The notes under the pieces: model-generated
The model's database searches: none
The model's input: the letters and a program-made list of their open reading frames with translations, nothing else
What the model was told of the DNA's origin: nothing
Made by a program: the position numbers and the translations under genes
NCBI RefSeq assembly: GCF_934643285.1
Contig: NZ_CAKUBT010000019.1
Location: 1 to 31,913, forward strand
Direction of reading: 5' to 3'
Length of the DNA stretch: 31,913 nucleotides
DNA from: an uncultured Ellagibacter sp.
Lineage (GTDB): Bacteria > Actinomycetota > Coriobacteriia > Coriobacteriales > Eggerthellaceae
In this document: piece by piece, positions 1-11,002 of the stretch
Numbering within the stretch: the stretch's first letter is position 1
Layout: the number at the start of each line of letters is the position of its first letter

Positions 1-435
1 GACAGCCCCATCGACCCGAAGCTCTACTGCATCAGCGCGCTCACGGGCAAGGGCGTCGACTCGCTCAAGGCCGCTATCGCGACGAAGGTGCACGAGCTGC
101 GCGAGGAAGCGCGCGCGCACGCCGCCGACCAGCCGGAATTCGATCACGTGTGGGAGCACAAGCGCGAGATGCGCGACCGCCGCTTCACCGTGCGCAAGCT
201 CTCCGACGGCGTCTTCCGCGTGGAGGGCGGCCAGGTCGAGCGCATGGTCATCCAGACGGACTGGGAAAACGAGGACGCCATCGCCTTTTTACAGCACCGT
301 TTCAAGCGCATCGGCGTGGAGGACGCGCTCGCGAAGGCGGGTGCCCGCAACGGCGACGAGATTCGCATCGTGGGGCGCGCCTTCGAGTTCGAGTCGGCGA
401 CGGCGGATGATGCGTTCGAGGAGCTTGACATCTAA
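1..435 (+). CDS. obgE: GTPase Obg, C-terminal part (5' end outside window)
   Basis: This is the last 144 codons of an Obg-family GTPase, open from the first base of the window. The visible protein begins with the tail of the G domain (the SALTGKGVDSL segment is the G5 motif, SA plus following residues) and continues into the Obg C-terminal (OCT) domain, with RRFTVRKLSDGVFRVEGGQVERM and a conserved tail ending in EELDI. Obg is an essential GTPase linked to 50S ribosome assembly and stress control. The N-terminal glycine-rich fold and the Walker A motif lie outside the window. The stop TAA (433-435) overlaps the ATG of proB (435-437), so the two are probably translationally coupled. Gene identity is based on the OCT-like sequence and on the common obgE-proB-proA-nadD order. 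Confidence 0.9.
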   Translation, partial: DSPIDPKLYCISALTGKGVDSLKAAIATKVHELREEARAHAADQPEFDHVWEHKREMRDRRFTVRKLSDGVFRVEGGQVERMVIQTDWENEDAIAFLQHRFKRIGVEDALAKAGARNGDEIRIVGRAFEFESATADDAFEELDI

Positions 436-1658
436 TGGACGAGGCCAAGATCGACATTTCCGCAGCGGGCGAGGGCTGTGGCGCCCGCAAGTCGCATGTG
501 GGCCGCGAGCCGCGCGACGCCCGCGAGGGGCAGCTTGCCGCCCATCTGCGTCCGCTTGTGGTTAAGATCGGCTCCTCGACGCTCACCACGTCGGAGAGCA
601 AGATTGACTACGCGTTCCTCGACGACGTCGCCCGCCAGGTGGCACGCGTGCGCGAGGCGGGCTTCTCGCCCATCATCGTGACGAGCGCGGCCATCGCGTG
701 CGGGCTTGAGGCGCTCGGCATCGAGCGGAGGCCCACCGACATGCCGAGCCTTCAGGCGGCGGCATCGGTTGGGCAAAGCGCGCTTTCGGCAGGCTATGCC
801 CGCGCGTTCGCCCAACATGGGATTACCACGTCGCTTGTGCTTTTGACCAGGCGCGACACTGCTGACCGCACGGCGTATCTCCATGCGCGCGACACGCTTT
901 CCCGCTTGCTTGAGATGGGGGTCGTGCCCATCGTGAACGAGAACGACACGGTGTCGGTCGAGCAGATCCGCTTCGGCGACAACGACACGCTCGCGGCGCT
1001 CGTGGCATGCCTCGTCGAGGCGGAGCTCATGGTGATTCTCTCCGATATCGACGGGCTCTACGACGCGAATCCGATGAAGGTCGAAGGCGCGCACCTGATC
1101 GAGCGCGTCGAACGCATCGACGAGAACATCATGAGCGTTGCGGGGGACGCGGGAAGCGTCGTTGGTTCGGGCGGCATGATCACCAAGATCAAGGCCGCGC
1201 GCGTGCTCATGGCGGCGGGCATCCCCATGACTATCTGCCTCGGCCACGCTCCCGATGCCATCGTGCACGCAGCTTTCGGCGACCGCATCGGCACGCGCTT
1301 CTCGGCAAGCGAGCGTCCGCACGAGATCACGCCACGCAAGCTGTGGATCGCGCTCGGCGACTCCGCGCGCGGCGCGCTCATCGTCGACGACGGCGCGAAG
1401 AACGCGCTGCTTCACCGCGGCAGCTCGCTTCTGTCGGTGGGCATCTCGCGTGTCGAGGGGCGCTTCAACGATGACGACATCGTCGACGTGAAAGACGCGA
1501 CGGGGCATGTGATCGCCCGCGGTCGCACGGCGTTCTCGAGCGACGAGGTGGAGCTTGCCTGCGGGCGCACGCGCGAGGAGCTCGAGCGCAACCGCCTGCT
1601 CGCGGCGTTCGCCGACAAGCCGGTCATCCACCGCGACGAGCTGATTGCCTTCGAGTAG
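435..1658 (+). CDS. proB: Glutamate 5-kinase ProB (kinase plus PUA domain)
   Basis: Catalyses the first step of proline synthesis, ATP-dependent phosphorylation of glutamate to gamma-glutamyl phosphate in the cytoplasm. The 407-residue protein has an amino-acid-kinase domain from about residue 41 (LVVKIGSSTLT), the central FGDNDTLAALVA segment near residue 180, the GSGGMITKIKAA segment near 245, and a C-terminal PUA domain at about 305-390. The first 40 residues before the kinase core are extra compared with typical ProB and are not obviously conserved. The start was chosen because ATG 435 overlaps the obgE stop and GAGGAG lies just upstream (about 418-423). A GTG at 498 is an in-frame alternative closer to the core. 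The usual SSGA segment reads TSAA here. It is followed by proA after a 63-base gap. Confidence 0.95.
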   Translation: MDEAKIDISAAGEGCGARKSHVGREPRDAREGQLAAHLRPLVVKIGSSTLTTSESKIDYAFLDDVARQVARVREAGFSPIIVTSAAIACGLEALGIERRPTDMPSLQAAASVGQSALSAGYARAFAQHGITTSLVLLTRRDTADRTAYLHARDTLSRLLEMGVVPIVNENDTVSVEQIRFGDNDTLAALVACLVEAELMVILSDIDGLYDANPMKVEGAHLIERVERIDENIMSVAGDAGSVVGSGGMITKIKAARVLMAAGIPMTICLGHAPDAIVHAAFGDRIGTRFSASERPHEITPRKLWIALGDSARGALIVDDGAKNALLHRGSSLLSVGISRVEGRFNDDDIVDVKDATGHVIARGRTAFSSDEVELACGRTREELERNRLLAAFADKPVIHRDELIAFE

Positions 1659-1721
1659 CGATTGAGAACCACCCAGTGAGCTGGGATAACCGAGGGGAAC
1701 GGGCGAGAGAAAGGTTCAGGC

Positions 1722-3026
1722 ATGTACGAAGAGATTGAGATGCTCGCCAAGCGGGCTCGCACGGCAAGCGTGCGCCTGGCCCAGACGAGCGACGACGAGC
1801 GCAACGGCGCCCTGCGCGCCATGGCCCAAGCGCTGCGCGAAAGCGCGCCCGAGGTTCTTAAGGCGAACGCTGCCGACGTGGCTGCTGCACGCGAGAAAGG
1901 CACGAAGGAAAGCCTCATCGACCGGCTGCTTCTCACCGACGTGCGCATCGAGGACATGGCCGCCGCGCTCGAGAGCCTCGCCGAGCTTCCCAACCCGCTC
2001 GGGCGCACGCTCGAGCAGCGCACCCTCGAGTCGGGAATCCGCCTTGAGCGCGTAAGCGTCCCCTTAGGCGTCGTCGCCGTCGTGTACGAGGCGCGTCCGA
2101 ACGTGACCGCCGACGCTGCCGGCATCTGCCTGAAGTCGGGAAACGCCTGCATCTTGCGCGGCGGGTCGATGGCGGCCCGCTCGTGTGCCGCCATCGCGCG
2201 CGTCCTTTCGGCTGCGGCGGAGCGGGCGGGCATGCCCGAGGGCTCGGTCGGCATCGTCGCCTCGACCGACCGCGCGGCGACCGATGTCCTCATGGGGCTC
2301 CACGGCCTGATCGACGTGCTCGTTCCCCGCGGCGGGGCGGGGCTCATCCGCCACTGCGTGGAGACGGCAAAGGTTCCCGTCATCGAGACGGGAACGGGAA
2401 ACTGCCACGTCTACGTGCACGAATCCGCCGACTTCGACATGGCGCGCGAGATCCTCGTGAACGCGAAGTGCCGTCGCTTCGGGGTCTGCAACGCTTGCGA
2501 AACACTGCTCGTCGATACGTCCATCGCGGCCGATTTTCTTCCCAAGGCGCTCTCCGAACTGGCCGATCGCGGGGTGGCGATCCATGCCGACGAGCTGGCC
2601 TGCGAGGCTGCGCTTGCCGCAGGGGCCTTGCGCGGGCAGGGGCAAAGCGCGCTGCGCGTCGACCGTGCGAGCGAGCAGGATTGGGAAACCGAATATTTAG
2701 GGCCCGAAATTGCAGTGAAGTGCGTCGCGGGCGTCGACGAGGCCATCGCCCACGTGAACCGCTACGGCACGATGCACTCGGAGGCTATCGTGGCGAACCC
2801 GGGCGACCCTGCGGGCGCCTCGGCGATCGAGCGCTTCTTAAACGAGGTCGATGCGGCGGCGGTCTACGCGAACGCTTCGACGGCCTTCACGGACGGCGGC
2901 ATGTTCGGTCTCGGCGCCGAGATCGGCATCTCCACGCAGAAGCTGCACGTGCGCGGTCCCTTCGCGACTGATGGGCTGACCTCGTACAAGTACGTGCTGC
3001 GAGGCGACGGCCAGGTGAGGTCCTAG
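1722..3026 (+). CDS. proA: Gamma-glutamyl phosphate reductase ProA
   Basis: NADPH-dependent reduction of gamma-glutamyl phosphate to glutamate semialdehyde, the second step of proline synthesis. The 434-residue length is normal for the family. The aldehyde-dehydrogenase-type catalytic segment is present as RRFGVCNACETLLVD, with the nucleophile at about Cys256. Upstream landmarks are VVAVVYEARPNVTADAAG and the GTGNCHVYV segment before the cysteine. The ATG has a purine-rich site (GAGAGAAAGG, about 1705-1714) in front. ProA acts with ProB, often as a complex that channels the labile phosphate, which fits their adjacency. The stop is 3 bases from the nadD ATG, so the housekeeping run is probably one transcript. 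Confidence 0.96.
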   Translation: MYEEIEMLAKRARTASVRLAQTSDDERNGALRAMAQALRESAPEVLKANAADVAAAREKGTKESLIDRLLLTDVRIEDMAAALESLAELPNPLGRTLEQRTLESGIRLERVSVPLGVVAVVYEARPNVTADAAGICLKSGNACILRGGSMAARSCAAIARVLSAAAERAGMPEGSVGIVASTDRAATDVLMGLHGLIDVLVPRGGAGLIRHCVETAKVPVIETGTGNCHVYVHESADFDMAREILVNAKCRRFGVCNACETLLVDTSIAADFLPKALSELADRGVAIHADELACEAALAAGALRGQGQSALRVDRASEQDWETEYLGPEIAVKCVAGVDEAIAHVNRYGTMHSEAIVANPGDPAGASAIERFLNEVDAAAVYANASTAFTDGGMFGLGAEIGISTQKLHVRGPFATDGLTSYKYVLRGDGQVRS

Positions 3027-3029
3027 CGC

Positions 3030-3818
3030 ATGGGGGAGGAAACGCTGGCAAGCGAATCGAGCGTGCGCGCGCCGCTGCCCGGCCGGTGTGAGGCGCAGCC
3101 CGTCGAGGGGGGCTCGCGTCCCGTCCAGGCGATCCCGCGTCCCAGAGAGGCAGCCTCGCGCCGTTCGCCCGTCGTGAGCGAGGGACTTGACAACTTGGGG
3201 GCAAACGGCGCGCCGGCCCGGCTGGGAATCATGGGCGGCACCTTCGACCCCATCCACATCGGGCATCTGGCCTGCGCTGAACAGGTGCGCGAGGCGTACG
3301 GGCTCGATGCGGTGGTGTTCATTCCCGCCGGCAGCCCCGTCTTCAAGCGCGACCGCGACGTCTCGCCTGCGGCCGACAGGCTTGCCATGTGCCGCCTCGC
3401 GACCGAGAGCAACCCCGCCTTCGACGTGAGCGCGATGGAGATCGAGCGCGGCGGCGACACCTACACCGTCGACACGCTTCGCGAGCTGCGGGCGCACTAT
3501 CCCGATAACGTCGAGCTCGTGTTCATCACGGGCGCCGACGCGGTCGCGAAGATCTTCCGCTGGCACGAAAGCGAGGCGGTTGCGGGGCTCGCGCGGTTCG
3601 TCGCCGTGACGCGCCCGGGGTATACGCTTGACGACGAGATGCGCGCCACCTTCGAGAAAAGTCCCTTCACGGTGGACTTTCTCGAGGTCACGGGGCTGTC
3701 GGTCTCCTCAAGCGACCTGCGTCGCCGCGTCAGCGAGGGCAAATCGATCAGATACCTCACCATGTCTCGCGTGCGCGATTACGTATGCGAGCATGGCCTG
3801 TACCGAAAGGAGCGTTAA
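3030..3818 (+). CDS. nadD: Nicotinate-nucleotide adenylyltransferase NadD with N-terminal extension
   Basis: Transfers AMP to nicotinate mononucleotide in NAD synthesis. The catalytic domain starts near residue 66 with LGIMGGTFDPIHIGHL, the nucleotidyltransferase fingerprint including the HxGH motif, and ends with the SSSDLRRRV segment (equivalent of the ISSTxIR motif). Core length is about 195 residues, normal for NadD. Ahead of it lie about 65 residues rich in Pro, Arg and Ser that belong to no recognisable domain. ATG 3030 is preferred because AGGTGAGG (about 3015-3022) is well placed before it. GTG 3174 is in frame and would give a nearly normal-length protein, but no clear ribosome-binding site precedes it. 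yqeK follows after 3 bases. Confidence 0.93.
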   Translation: MGEETLASESSVRAPLPGRCEAQPVEGGSRPVQAIPRPREAASRRSPVVSEGLDNLGANGAPARLGIMGGTFDPIHIGHLACAEQVREAYGLDAVVFIPAGSPVFKRDRDVSPAADRLAMCRLATESNPAFDVSAMEIERGGDTYTVDTLRELRAHYPDNVELVFITGADAVAKIFRWHESEAVAGLARFVAVTRPGYTLDDEMRATFEKSPFTVDFLEVTGLSVSSSDLRRRVSEGKSIRYLTMSRVRDYVCEHGLYRKER

Positions 3819-3821
3819 ACG

Positions 3822-4475
3822 GTGGGGAAGGAAAGCGGCGGCGATTTTGCCGAGGTGCTCGGCGAGGCGTTCTTCTGTGAGCGCAAGGCGGAGCTTGCGC
3901 AGCGCGTCAGCAAGAAACGCTTCACCCATGTGATGGGCGTGGTCGAGGAGGCAGAAATCCTCGCGCGGGCCTACGGGGTCGACGTGCGCGAGGCCAGGCT
4001 TGCAGGCCTTTTGCACGACTGGGACAAGGCCTACGACGACGAAGAAATCCGCGAACGTGCTCGCGAGCTGGGGCTTCAGGTGAACCCGTGGATTTTGGAG
4101 CACCAACCGCGCCTTCTGCACGGCCCGACGGCCGCCGCGGCGCTCGGGCGTAAGTTCCCCGCCATCCCCGCGGGCATCTTGCAGGCAATCGAGCGCCACA
4201 CCACGGGTGAGATCGATATGACGCCGCTCGATATGGTACTCTACTGTGCCGACGCGCTTGAGCCGAACCGCCGTTTCGGGCGCGTTGACGAGCTGCGTGC
4301 CCAAATCGGCCGCGTGACGCTCGAGGAGCTCTACGTTGCAGTGCTCGGGTACTGGACGATCCTCATCATCGAGCAAGGAAAGACGCTGCATCCGCGCACG
4401 GTGGAAATATGGAACGCCTACGCGGTGAAAAACGAGAAACCGTACATAAACGCAAAGCGAAAGGAGCGCAAGTGA
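3822..4475 (+). CDS. yqeK: YqeK-type HD-domain hydrolase, probable symmetrical Ap4A hydrolase
   Basis: HD-superfamily metal-dependent hydrolase of 217 residues. The HD doublet is in GLLHDWDKAY (H65-D66). An earlier histidine lies in RFTHVMGV, and later ones occur in EHQPRLLHGPTAA and IERHTTGE, giving the usual set of metal ligands. YqeK proteins in Gram-positive bacteria hydrolyse diadenosine tetraphosphate to two ADP. The position between nadD and rsfS is the standard neighbourhood of this family and supports the call. The GTG start at 3822 is preceded by GAAAGGAG (3805-3812), a good ribosome-binding site. The 3' end overlaps the rsfS GTG by four bases. Family identity is strong; the exact substrate is inferred from the family. 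Confidence 0.9.
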   Translation: MGKESGGDFAEVLGEAFFCERKAELAQRVSKKRFTHVMGVVEEAEILARAYGVDVREARLAGLLHDWDKAYDDEEIRERARELGLQVNPWILEHQPRLLHGPTAAAALGRKFPAIPAGILQAIERHTTGEIDMTPLDMVLYCADALEPNRRFGRVDELRAQIGRVTLEELYVAVLGYWTILIIEQGKTLHPRTVEIWNAYAVKNEKPYINAKRKERK

Positions 4476-4897
4476 GCGCTAACGAACAGAAAACCTCGCG
4501 AGAGCTCGCGATCATCGCCGCCCAGGCGGCCGACGAGAAGAAGGCGACCGACATCCTCGTGCAGGACGTGGCGGAGCTTGTCGGCGAGACCGACTTCTTC
4601 GTGATCGTCACGGCGTCGAACAGCCGCCAGGTGAACTCAATCGTCGATGCCATCAAGGAGGACCTGCGGGACAAGGGCGGCGTGAAGCCCTTCCACGTCG
4701 AGGGAACGCAGGACGGCTCGTGGTCGCTGCTCGACTACGGCCAGATCGTTGTGCATGTCTTCCAGCCCGAGACGCGCGAGTACTACCGCCTCGAGGAGCT
4801 GTGGAACGACGCCCCCGTGCTCGATTTGGCGAAGGAAGCGGGGCTTTGCGACGTCGAGTACTCCGACCGCATCTCGAAGCTTCTGCCCAAGAAGTAG
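4472..4897 (+). CDS. rsfS: Ribosomal silencing factor RsfS (RsfS/YbeB/iojap)
   Basis: A 141-residue RsfS/iojap protein, which binds ribosomal protein uL14 on the 50S subunit and blocks joining to 30S when nutrients are short. The diagnostic segments are ADEKKATDILVQDV, TDFFVIVTASNSRQVNSIVD, the EGTQDGSWSLLDYGQIVVHVF core and the REYYRLEELW tail. GTG 4472 was chosen because AAAGGAG (about 4460-4466) lies at normal distance and the start overlaps the yqeK stop as GTGA; the frame is also open upstream to ATG 4409, which would only add 21 unconserved residues. It ends the housekeeping run that began with obgE; a terminator follows about 170 bases later. Confidence 0.93.
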   Translation: MSANEQKTSRELAIIAAQAADEKKATDILVQDVAELVGETDFFVIVTASNSRQVNSIVDAIKEDLRDKGGVKPFHVEGTQDGSWSLLDYGQIVVHVFQPETREYYRLEELWNDAPVLDLAKEAGLCDVEYSDRISKLLPKK

Positions 4898-5017
4898 GCA
4901 AAAAACTGGCAGGAAATCGGCGGGAACGCGGCGAAATCGCGGCGCGAACGCGACGCGGACACGGCGGGAACCTGGCGCAAACGCGTCGAATCCGCGCCCA
5001 ATCGTCCGCTGAAACGC
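4897..5017 (+). repeat. Degenerate 11-bp tandem repeat after rsfS
   Basis: From the last base of the rsfS stop codon the sequence falls into consecutive 11-base units with consensus near GGCGNGAANGC. Examples are GGCAGGAAATC (4908), GGCGGGAACGC (4919), GGCGAAATCGC (4930), GGCGCGAACGC (4941), GGCGGGAACCT (4963) and GGCGCAAACGC (4974). About eight units are recognisable, and they fade by about 5017. The period is close to one helical turn. No gene fits here. The wider gap 4898-5266 holds this array, the terminator at 5067 and the leader of the regulator; nothing else was recognised. Confidence 0.6.
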
Positions 5018-5066
5018 GCTCGGTCGTGTGCTGTTTTCTTCGGTATCTTCCCAATTCGCTTTAGTT

Positions 5067-5114
5067 GCCTGCAGCGCGCCGACAGAAGGTGCGCTGCAGG
5101 CTTTTCTTGTTTTC
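5067..5114 (+). terminator. Intrinsic terminator of the obgE-rsfS run
   Basis: Perfect 11-bp inverted repeat GCCTGCAGCGC (5067-5077) and GCGCTGCAGGC (5091-5101), with a 13-base loop, followed by TTTTCTTGTTTT. The strong GC stem plus T-rich tail is typical of a rho-independent terminator, and it lies where the housekeeping transcript should end. Confidence 0.85.
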
Positions 5115-5266
5115 GGGGCGGCATATGGCTGGGCTTATTCCGGGACACGAAGCTGAAAGAGCGCCTGCGGGTGCTAAGGCTGCTTTCGTACATACGGTAT
5201 GGCGGCACCTCGGTTCGGCGCGTAGACTTGCCGACTGCGGCTTTTGCTTTTGGGAGAGGGATACTA

Positions 5267-7825
5267 ATGTCCGACTTTCTGATGTCGTGCTCATGCAAGG
5301 GCCGCCGCCCCAAGAACGTCGCCGCTTCCGTGGTCCATTCCCGCCCACATCTCATAGCGGATCTTCTGCGCTCCCGCGATGTCGCGCGCTTCCTCGTCGC
5401 TCCCGCAGGCTTTGGCAAATCGACGGTTGCTGCGGAATATGCGCAGGTCGTCTTCTCGTTTAGGCAAACGTTCTGGGTCAACTGCGAAAGCCCGTGCTTC
5501 CTGCGCGACCTTGACGCCGGTATCATCGCATCGCGCGTGGCCGAAATCGGTGGCGCGGGCTCGCTTGTGGTGTTCGACGACCTGCCGCGCATGGACGCCT
5601 CGCGGGTCGAGGCGTTTTCCGAGGTCGTCGACGAGCTGCTCGCGGCGGGAAGCGAAGTGCTCGCAACGTGCACGCCAACCTGCGACGCCTATTCCGATCT
5701 GCATCGCGACAGGGTGAAGCTCTCAGCGCGCCGTTTTCTGCTTACTGACGATGAGATGAAGCATACTGTGCGGCCGACGGACTCTCCGCATGCAAAATGC
5801 CGTGCGGCGTGCGTCGCATGGGGCTCGGACGATGGAGGCCGCCTCGTCGCGGGCATGGCCGCCGAAGAGCCGCCCGCAAGCGTTCTGCTCGCGGCGTTTC
5901 TCATGCTGGCGATGGGGGAGGGGAGCCTCTCCGAGCTCGTTCCGCTTGTGGGCGCGCGTCATGCGAGTGAGGCGTTTTCCCTGATAGAAGAGGACTATCC
6001 ATTCCTCGGCGTAAGCGCTCGGGAAGACTCATTCGATGCTGTTGCCATCGATGTTCCCGTGCTTGCCCAGGGCTTCTCGCGGGCGGTGGACCGGGTCGTC
6101 GACGGGTCGACGTGCGGGGACGCGAGCGAGCTTGCGGTATGCATCGCGGCGATGCTCCTCGAACGCGGGGCGGCTGCGCGGGCATGCGCCGTCGTCCGCT
6201 CTTTCGCGACGAAGCCCGCCTGTGCGAGCTGGCTTGCCGCCCATGGCGCCGACCTCCTCTCGGCGGCGTGCTTCAAGCCTGCTCACGAGCTCTATGTTTA
6301 CGCAGGAAAGAACGCGCGCCAGAGCAGAATCCTCCTTGCTGCCGACGAGGCGGTACGTTTGGCCGCGCTCGACGATGCCGCCTGTGCGCTGTTCCTCGCG
6401 CGCAAGTTCGCCTTCTCGCGCAGCATCGACCCCGAATCGCGTTCGCGGTTGCTGCTCGTTGCCTCCTGCTTGGGGAGTGACGAGGACCGCCGCCGCGCGG
6501 AATCGGTGGCAGCCGAGTTTGCCGCCCGCGCCAAAGTTGGGGGCCCGATCGCTCCCGCTGCCGCGTTATCCCTCATCGCGGCACATGTTGGCAAGGGGGT
6601 GATGCCCCTTGCGGAGGCGTGGGGCAAGCTTGTATCGCGCGGCGCGACCGAAAAGCCGCTCGTCTTCGCAGCCGCCTTGGCACTTCGAGCGCTTGTGCAG
6701 AAGAAGACGCCGGGCTTCGCGTCGCCTGAGGACGCGCGCGCAGTCGAGCACGTTGCCCTGTGGGCCTGCGACCTTGCCGCGCGCACACCTTCTGACGCCA
6801 TGTCCTGGCAGTGCGCCTTCTTGGTGATGTCGCTTTCTAGGGCGGTTGAGGAGGGCTCCTTGCCGACGCGTTTCTTGCCCGCCGCAGAGACGCTCGCGGC
6901 CGCGCGCGCCATAGAGGCTGCTCGATTCACCGAATGTGCAGCTCACAGGCGTGATTCGCTTCGCGAGGAGCGCGCGCGGGCCGAACGTGAGCGCTCCTCG
7001 CGCGACCGTTATGAGGCCCGCCCGATCCGCTCGGAGGTGCCGGGCACGCCTGGAAGCTCGGCCCCGATCCTCTACGTGCGGCTCCTCGGCGGGCTCGACG
7101 TGCGCATCGGCGAGCAGCAAGTCGACATGCAGGCGTTCAGCAGGCAGAAAACGAAGACGCTCCTCGCGCTTCTCGTGCTCGCCCGTGGCCGCGAGCTCTC
7201 CCGCGAGCGCCTGCTGGAGACGCTTTGGCCCGACAGCCCCCATGGCTGCGCGATCAAGAACTTCTACTCGGTGTGGAGCCAGCTCAAGCGGGGGCTCGAC
7301 TACGAGGGCACGTGCCCTTATCTCCTTCGCGACCAGGGCGGTGTCCGTCTTGACGCACGGCTTCTGCGAAGCGACGTCGCCGAGCTCGATTCCATTTGCC
7401 GCGCCCTAAGCTTCGGCGAGATCGACCTCGATCGTTGGCGGGACCACCTCGAGGCGATTGACGAGTCGTACTCGGGCGACCTTCTGCCGAGTGAAAGCGT
7501 CAACGACGACATCGCGGCAGCTCGCAGGCGCCTTCGCATCAATCTCGTCGACTCGCTCGTGTGCGCGTCGGGACGGCTTCTGGAGTCAGGCGAGCCCCGC
7601 GCGGCGCTGTGGTTCGCGCGCGAGGCGGCCGGTCGCGACCGCTCTCGCGAGGACGCGTGCGCCGCTCTTATGGAAGCGCAGCTCGGTGCTGGCCAGCGCG
7701 CCGCCGCGATCGACACCTACCTCTCGTGCCGAAGGTATCTTGTCGAAGAGCTCGGCATCGACCCGTCGCCGTCAATCGTCGCCTTATACCGCAGCGCGGT
7801 CGAGGCCGAGGAGGCGCTCGAGTAG
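5267..7825 (+). CDS. Large ATPase/BTAD transcriptional activator (MalT/AfsR-like)
   Basis: An 852-residue protein that looks like a signal-dependent transcriptional activator. Near the N terminus is a P-loop, APAGFGKST (Lys51), followed by a Walker B-like SLVVFDDLPRMD near residue 103, as in the STAND ATPases of MalT and AfsR. The middle is Ala-rich helical sequence, probably TPR-like. From about residue 601 (LYVRLLGGLDVRIG) a winged-helix DNA-binding domain follows, including RQKTKTLLALLVLARGREL and RERLLETLWPD, then a BTAD helical domain to the end (AIDTYLSCRRYLVEELGIDP). The DNA-binding module is therefore C-terminal, the reverse of SARP/AfsR proteins. ATG 5267 is chosen because GGGAGAGGG lies 6-14 bases before it; the frame is open further up to GTG 5171. 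It stands alone between rsfS and secA, so its target is not evident. Confidence 0.8.
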   Translation: MSDFLMSCSCKGRRPKNVAASVVHSRPHLIADLLRSRDVARFLVAPAGFGKSTVAAEYAQVVFSFRQTFWVNCESPCFLRDLDAGIIASRVAEIGGAGSLVVFDDLPRMDASRVEAFSEVVDELLAAGSEVLATCTPTCDAYSDLHRDRVKLSARRFLLTDDEMKHTVRPTDSPHAKCRAACVAWGSDDGGRLVAGMAAEEPPASVLLAAFLMLAMGEGSLSELVPLVGARHASEAFSLIEEDYPFLGVSAREDSFDAVAIDVPVLAQGFSRAVDRVVDGSTCGDASELAVCIAAMLLERGAAARACAVVRSFATKPACASWLAAHGADLLSAACFKPAHELYVYAGKNARQSRILLAADEAVRLAALDDAACALFLARKFAFSRSIDPESRSRLLLVASCLGSDEDRRRAESVAAEFAARAKVGGPIAPAAALSLIAAHVGKGVMPLAEAWGKLVSRGATEKPLVFAAALALRALVQKKTPGFASPEDARAVEHVALWACDLAARTPSDAMSWQCAFLVMSLSRAVEEGSLPTRFLPAAETLAAARAIEAARFTECAAHRRDSLREERARAERERSSRDRYEARPIRSEVPGTPGSSAPILYVRLLGGLDVRIGEQQVDMQAFSRQKTKTLLALLVLARGRELSRERLLETLWPDSPHGCAIKNFYSVWSQLKRGLDYEGTCPYLLRDQGGVRLDARLLRSDVAELDSICRALSFGEIDLDRWRDHLEAIDESYSGDLLPSESVNDDIAAARRRLRINLVDSLVCASGRLLESGEPRAALWFAREAAGRDRSREDACAALMEAQLGAGQRAAAIDTYLSCRRYLVEELGIDPSPSIVALYRSAVEAEEALE

Positions 7826-7931
7826 TCGATTCGCGATATTTCCCCATAACAGCATCATTTTTAAGCGAGAATCATAGCATCTGGTCGTGTAGTGGATTTC
7901 CCAGGCCCATGCAAGCCTTATGCTAGAGTAC

Positions 7932-7949
7932 AGGAGGTTGCGCGCCGTG
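7932..7949 (+). promoter_or_regulatory. Strong SD with an in-frame GTG upstream of secA
   Basis: AGGAGG at 7932-7937 stands nine bases before a GTG (7947) in frame with secA. Starting there would add 18 residues ahead of the conserved SecA N terminus (MGFLSKLL). The annotated ATG 8001 has only a weak GAAAGAC site. A TATGCT at 7919-7924 resembles a -10 element but has no convincing -35. Either the real start is GTG 7947 or the strong site serves a short leader. Nothing else was recognised in 7826-8000. Confidence 0.4.
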
Positions 7950-8000
7950 CTCTTGCGCGGTGCTCACAAACATAGGGCTCTCTTACGAAAGACGGCATAC

Positions 8001-10808
<2,808 letters not shown>

Positions 10809-10903
10809 CGTTTGCCGTTGTATATGGCGCATCTGCCGTGAGGCGGAAGCTGCCGCCTTGCATTGGGCGCTTCGGCGTGACGCGAGATACAGCTGCCGCC
10901 GCG
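10809..10903 (+). pseudogene. Left copy of ATPase-gene tail (remnant)
   Basis: Starting directly after the secA stop, codons CGT TTG CCG TTG TAT ATG GCG CAT CTG CCG TGA read RLPLYMAHLP-stop, nearly the same as the last residues of the ATPase at 11160-12521 (RLPLYMAHLL-stop). The likeness continues about 60 bases past the stop, for example ATTGGGCGCT at 10862 and 12541, with roughly 75-80% identity over about 92 bases and one single-base gap. This is best explained as the leftover 3' end of an earlier copy of the ATPase gene, or as the left boundary of a cassette. It is not part of secA. Confidence 0.75.
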
Positions 10904-10923
10904 CTTTCTCCAAGCTTTATTGC

Positions 10924-10960
10924 AAAAGGCCGTTTCCCTAGGGAAACGGCCTTTTTCTCG
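10924..10960 (+). terminator. Perfect palindromic terminator downstream of secA
   Basis: Positions 10924-10955 form a perfect 32-base palindrome. The arm is AAAAGGCCGTTTCCCT and its exact reverse complement follows with no spacer; the right side ends in TTTTT. Such A-stem-T structures work in both directions. It should end the secA transcript and isolate the ATPase cassette. Confidence 0.85.
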
Positions 10961-11002
10961 TGCCTTTTGTGCACGGCTTGCCCTCGCTCAATCGCAACGA
11001 AA

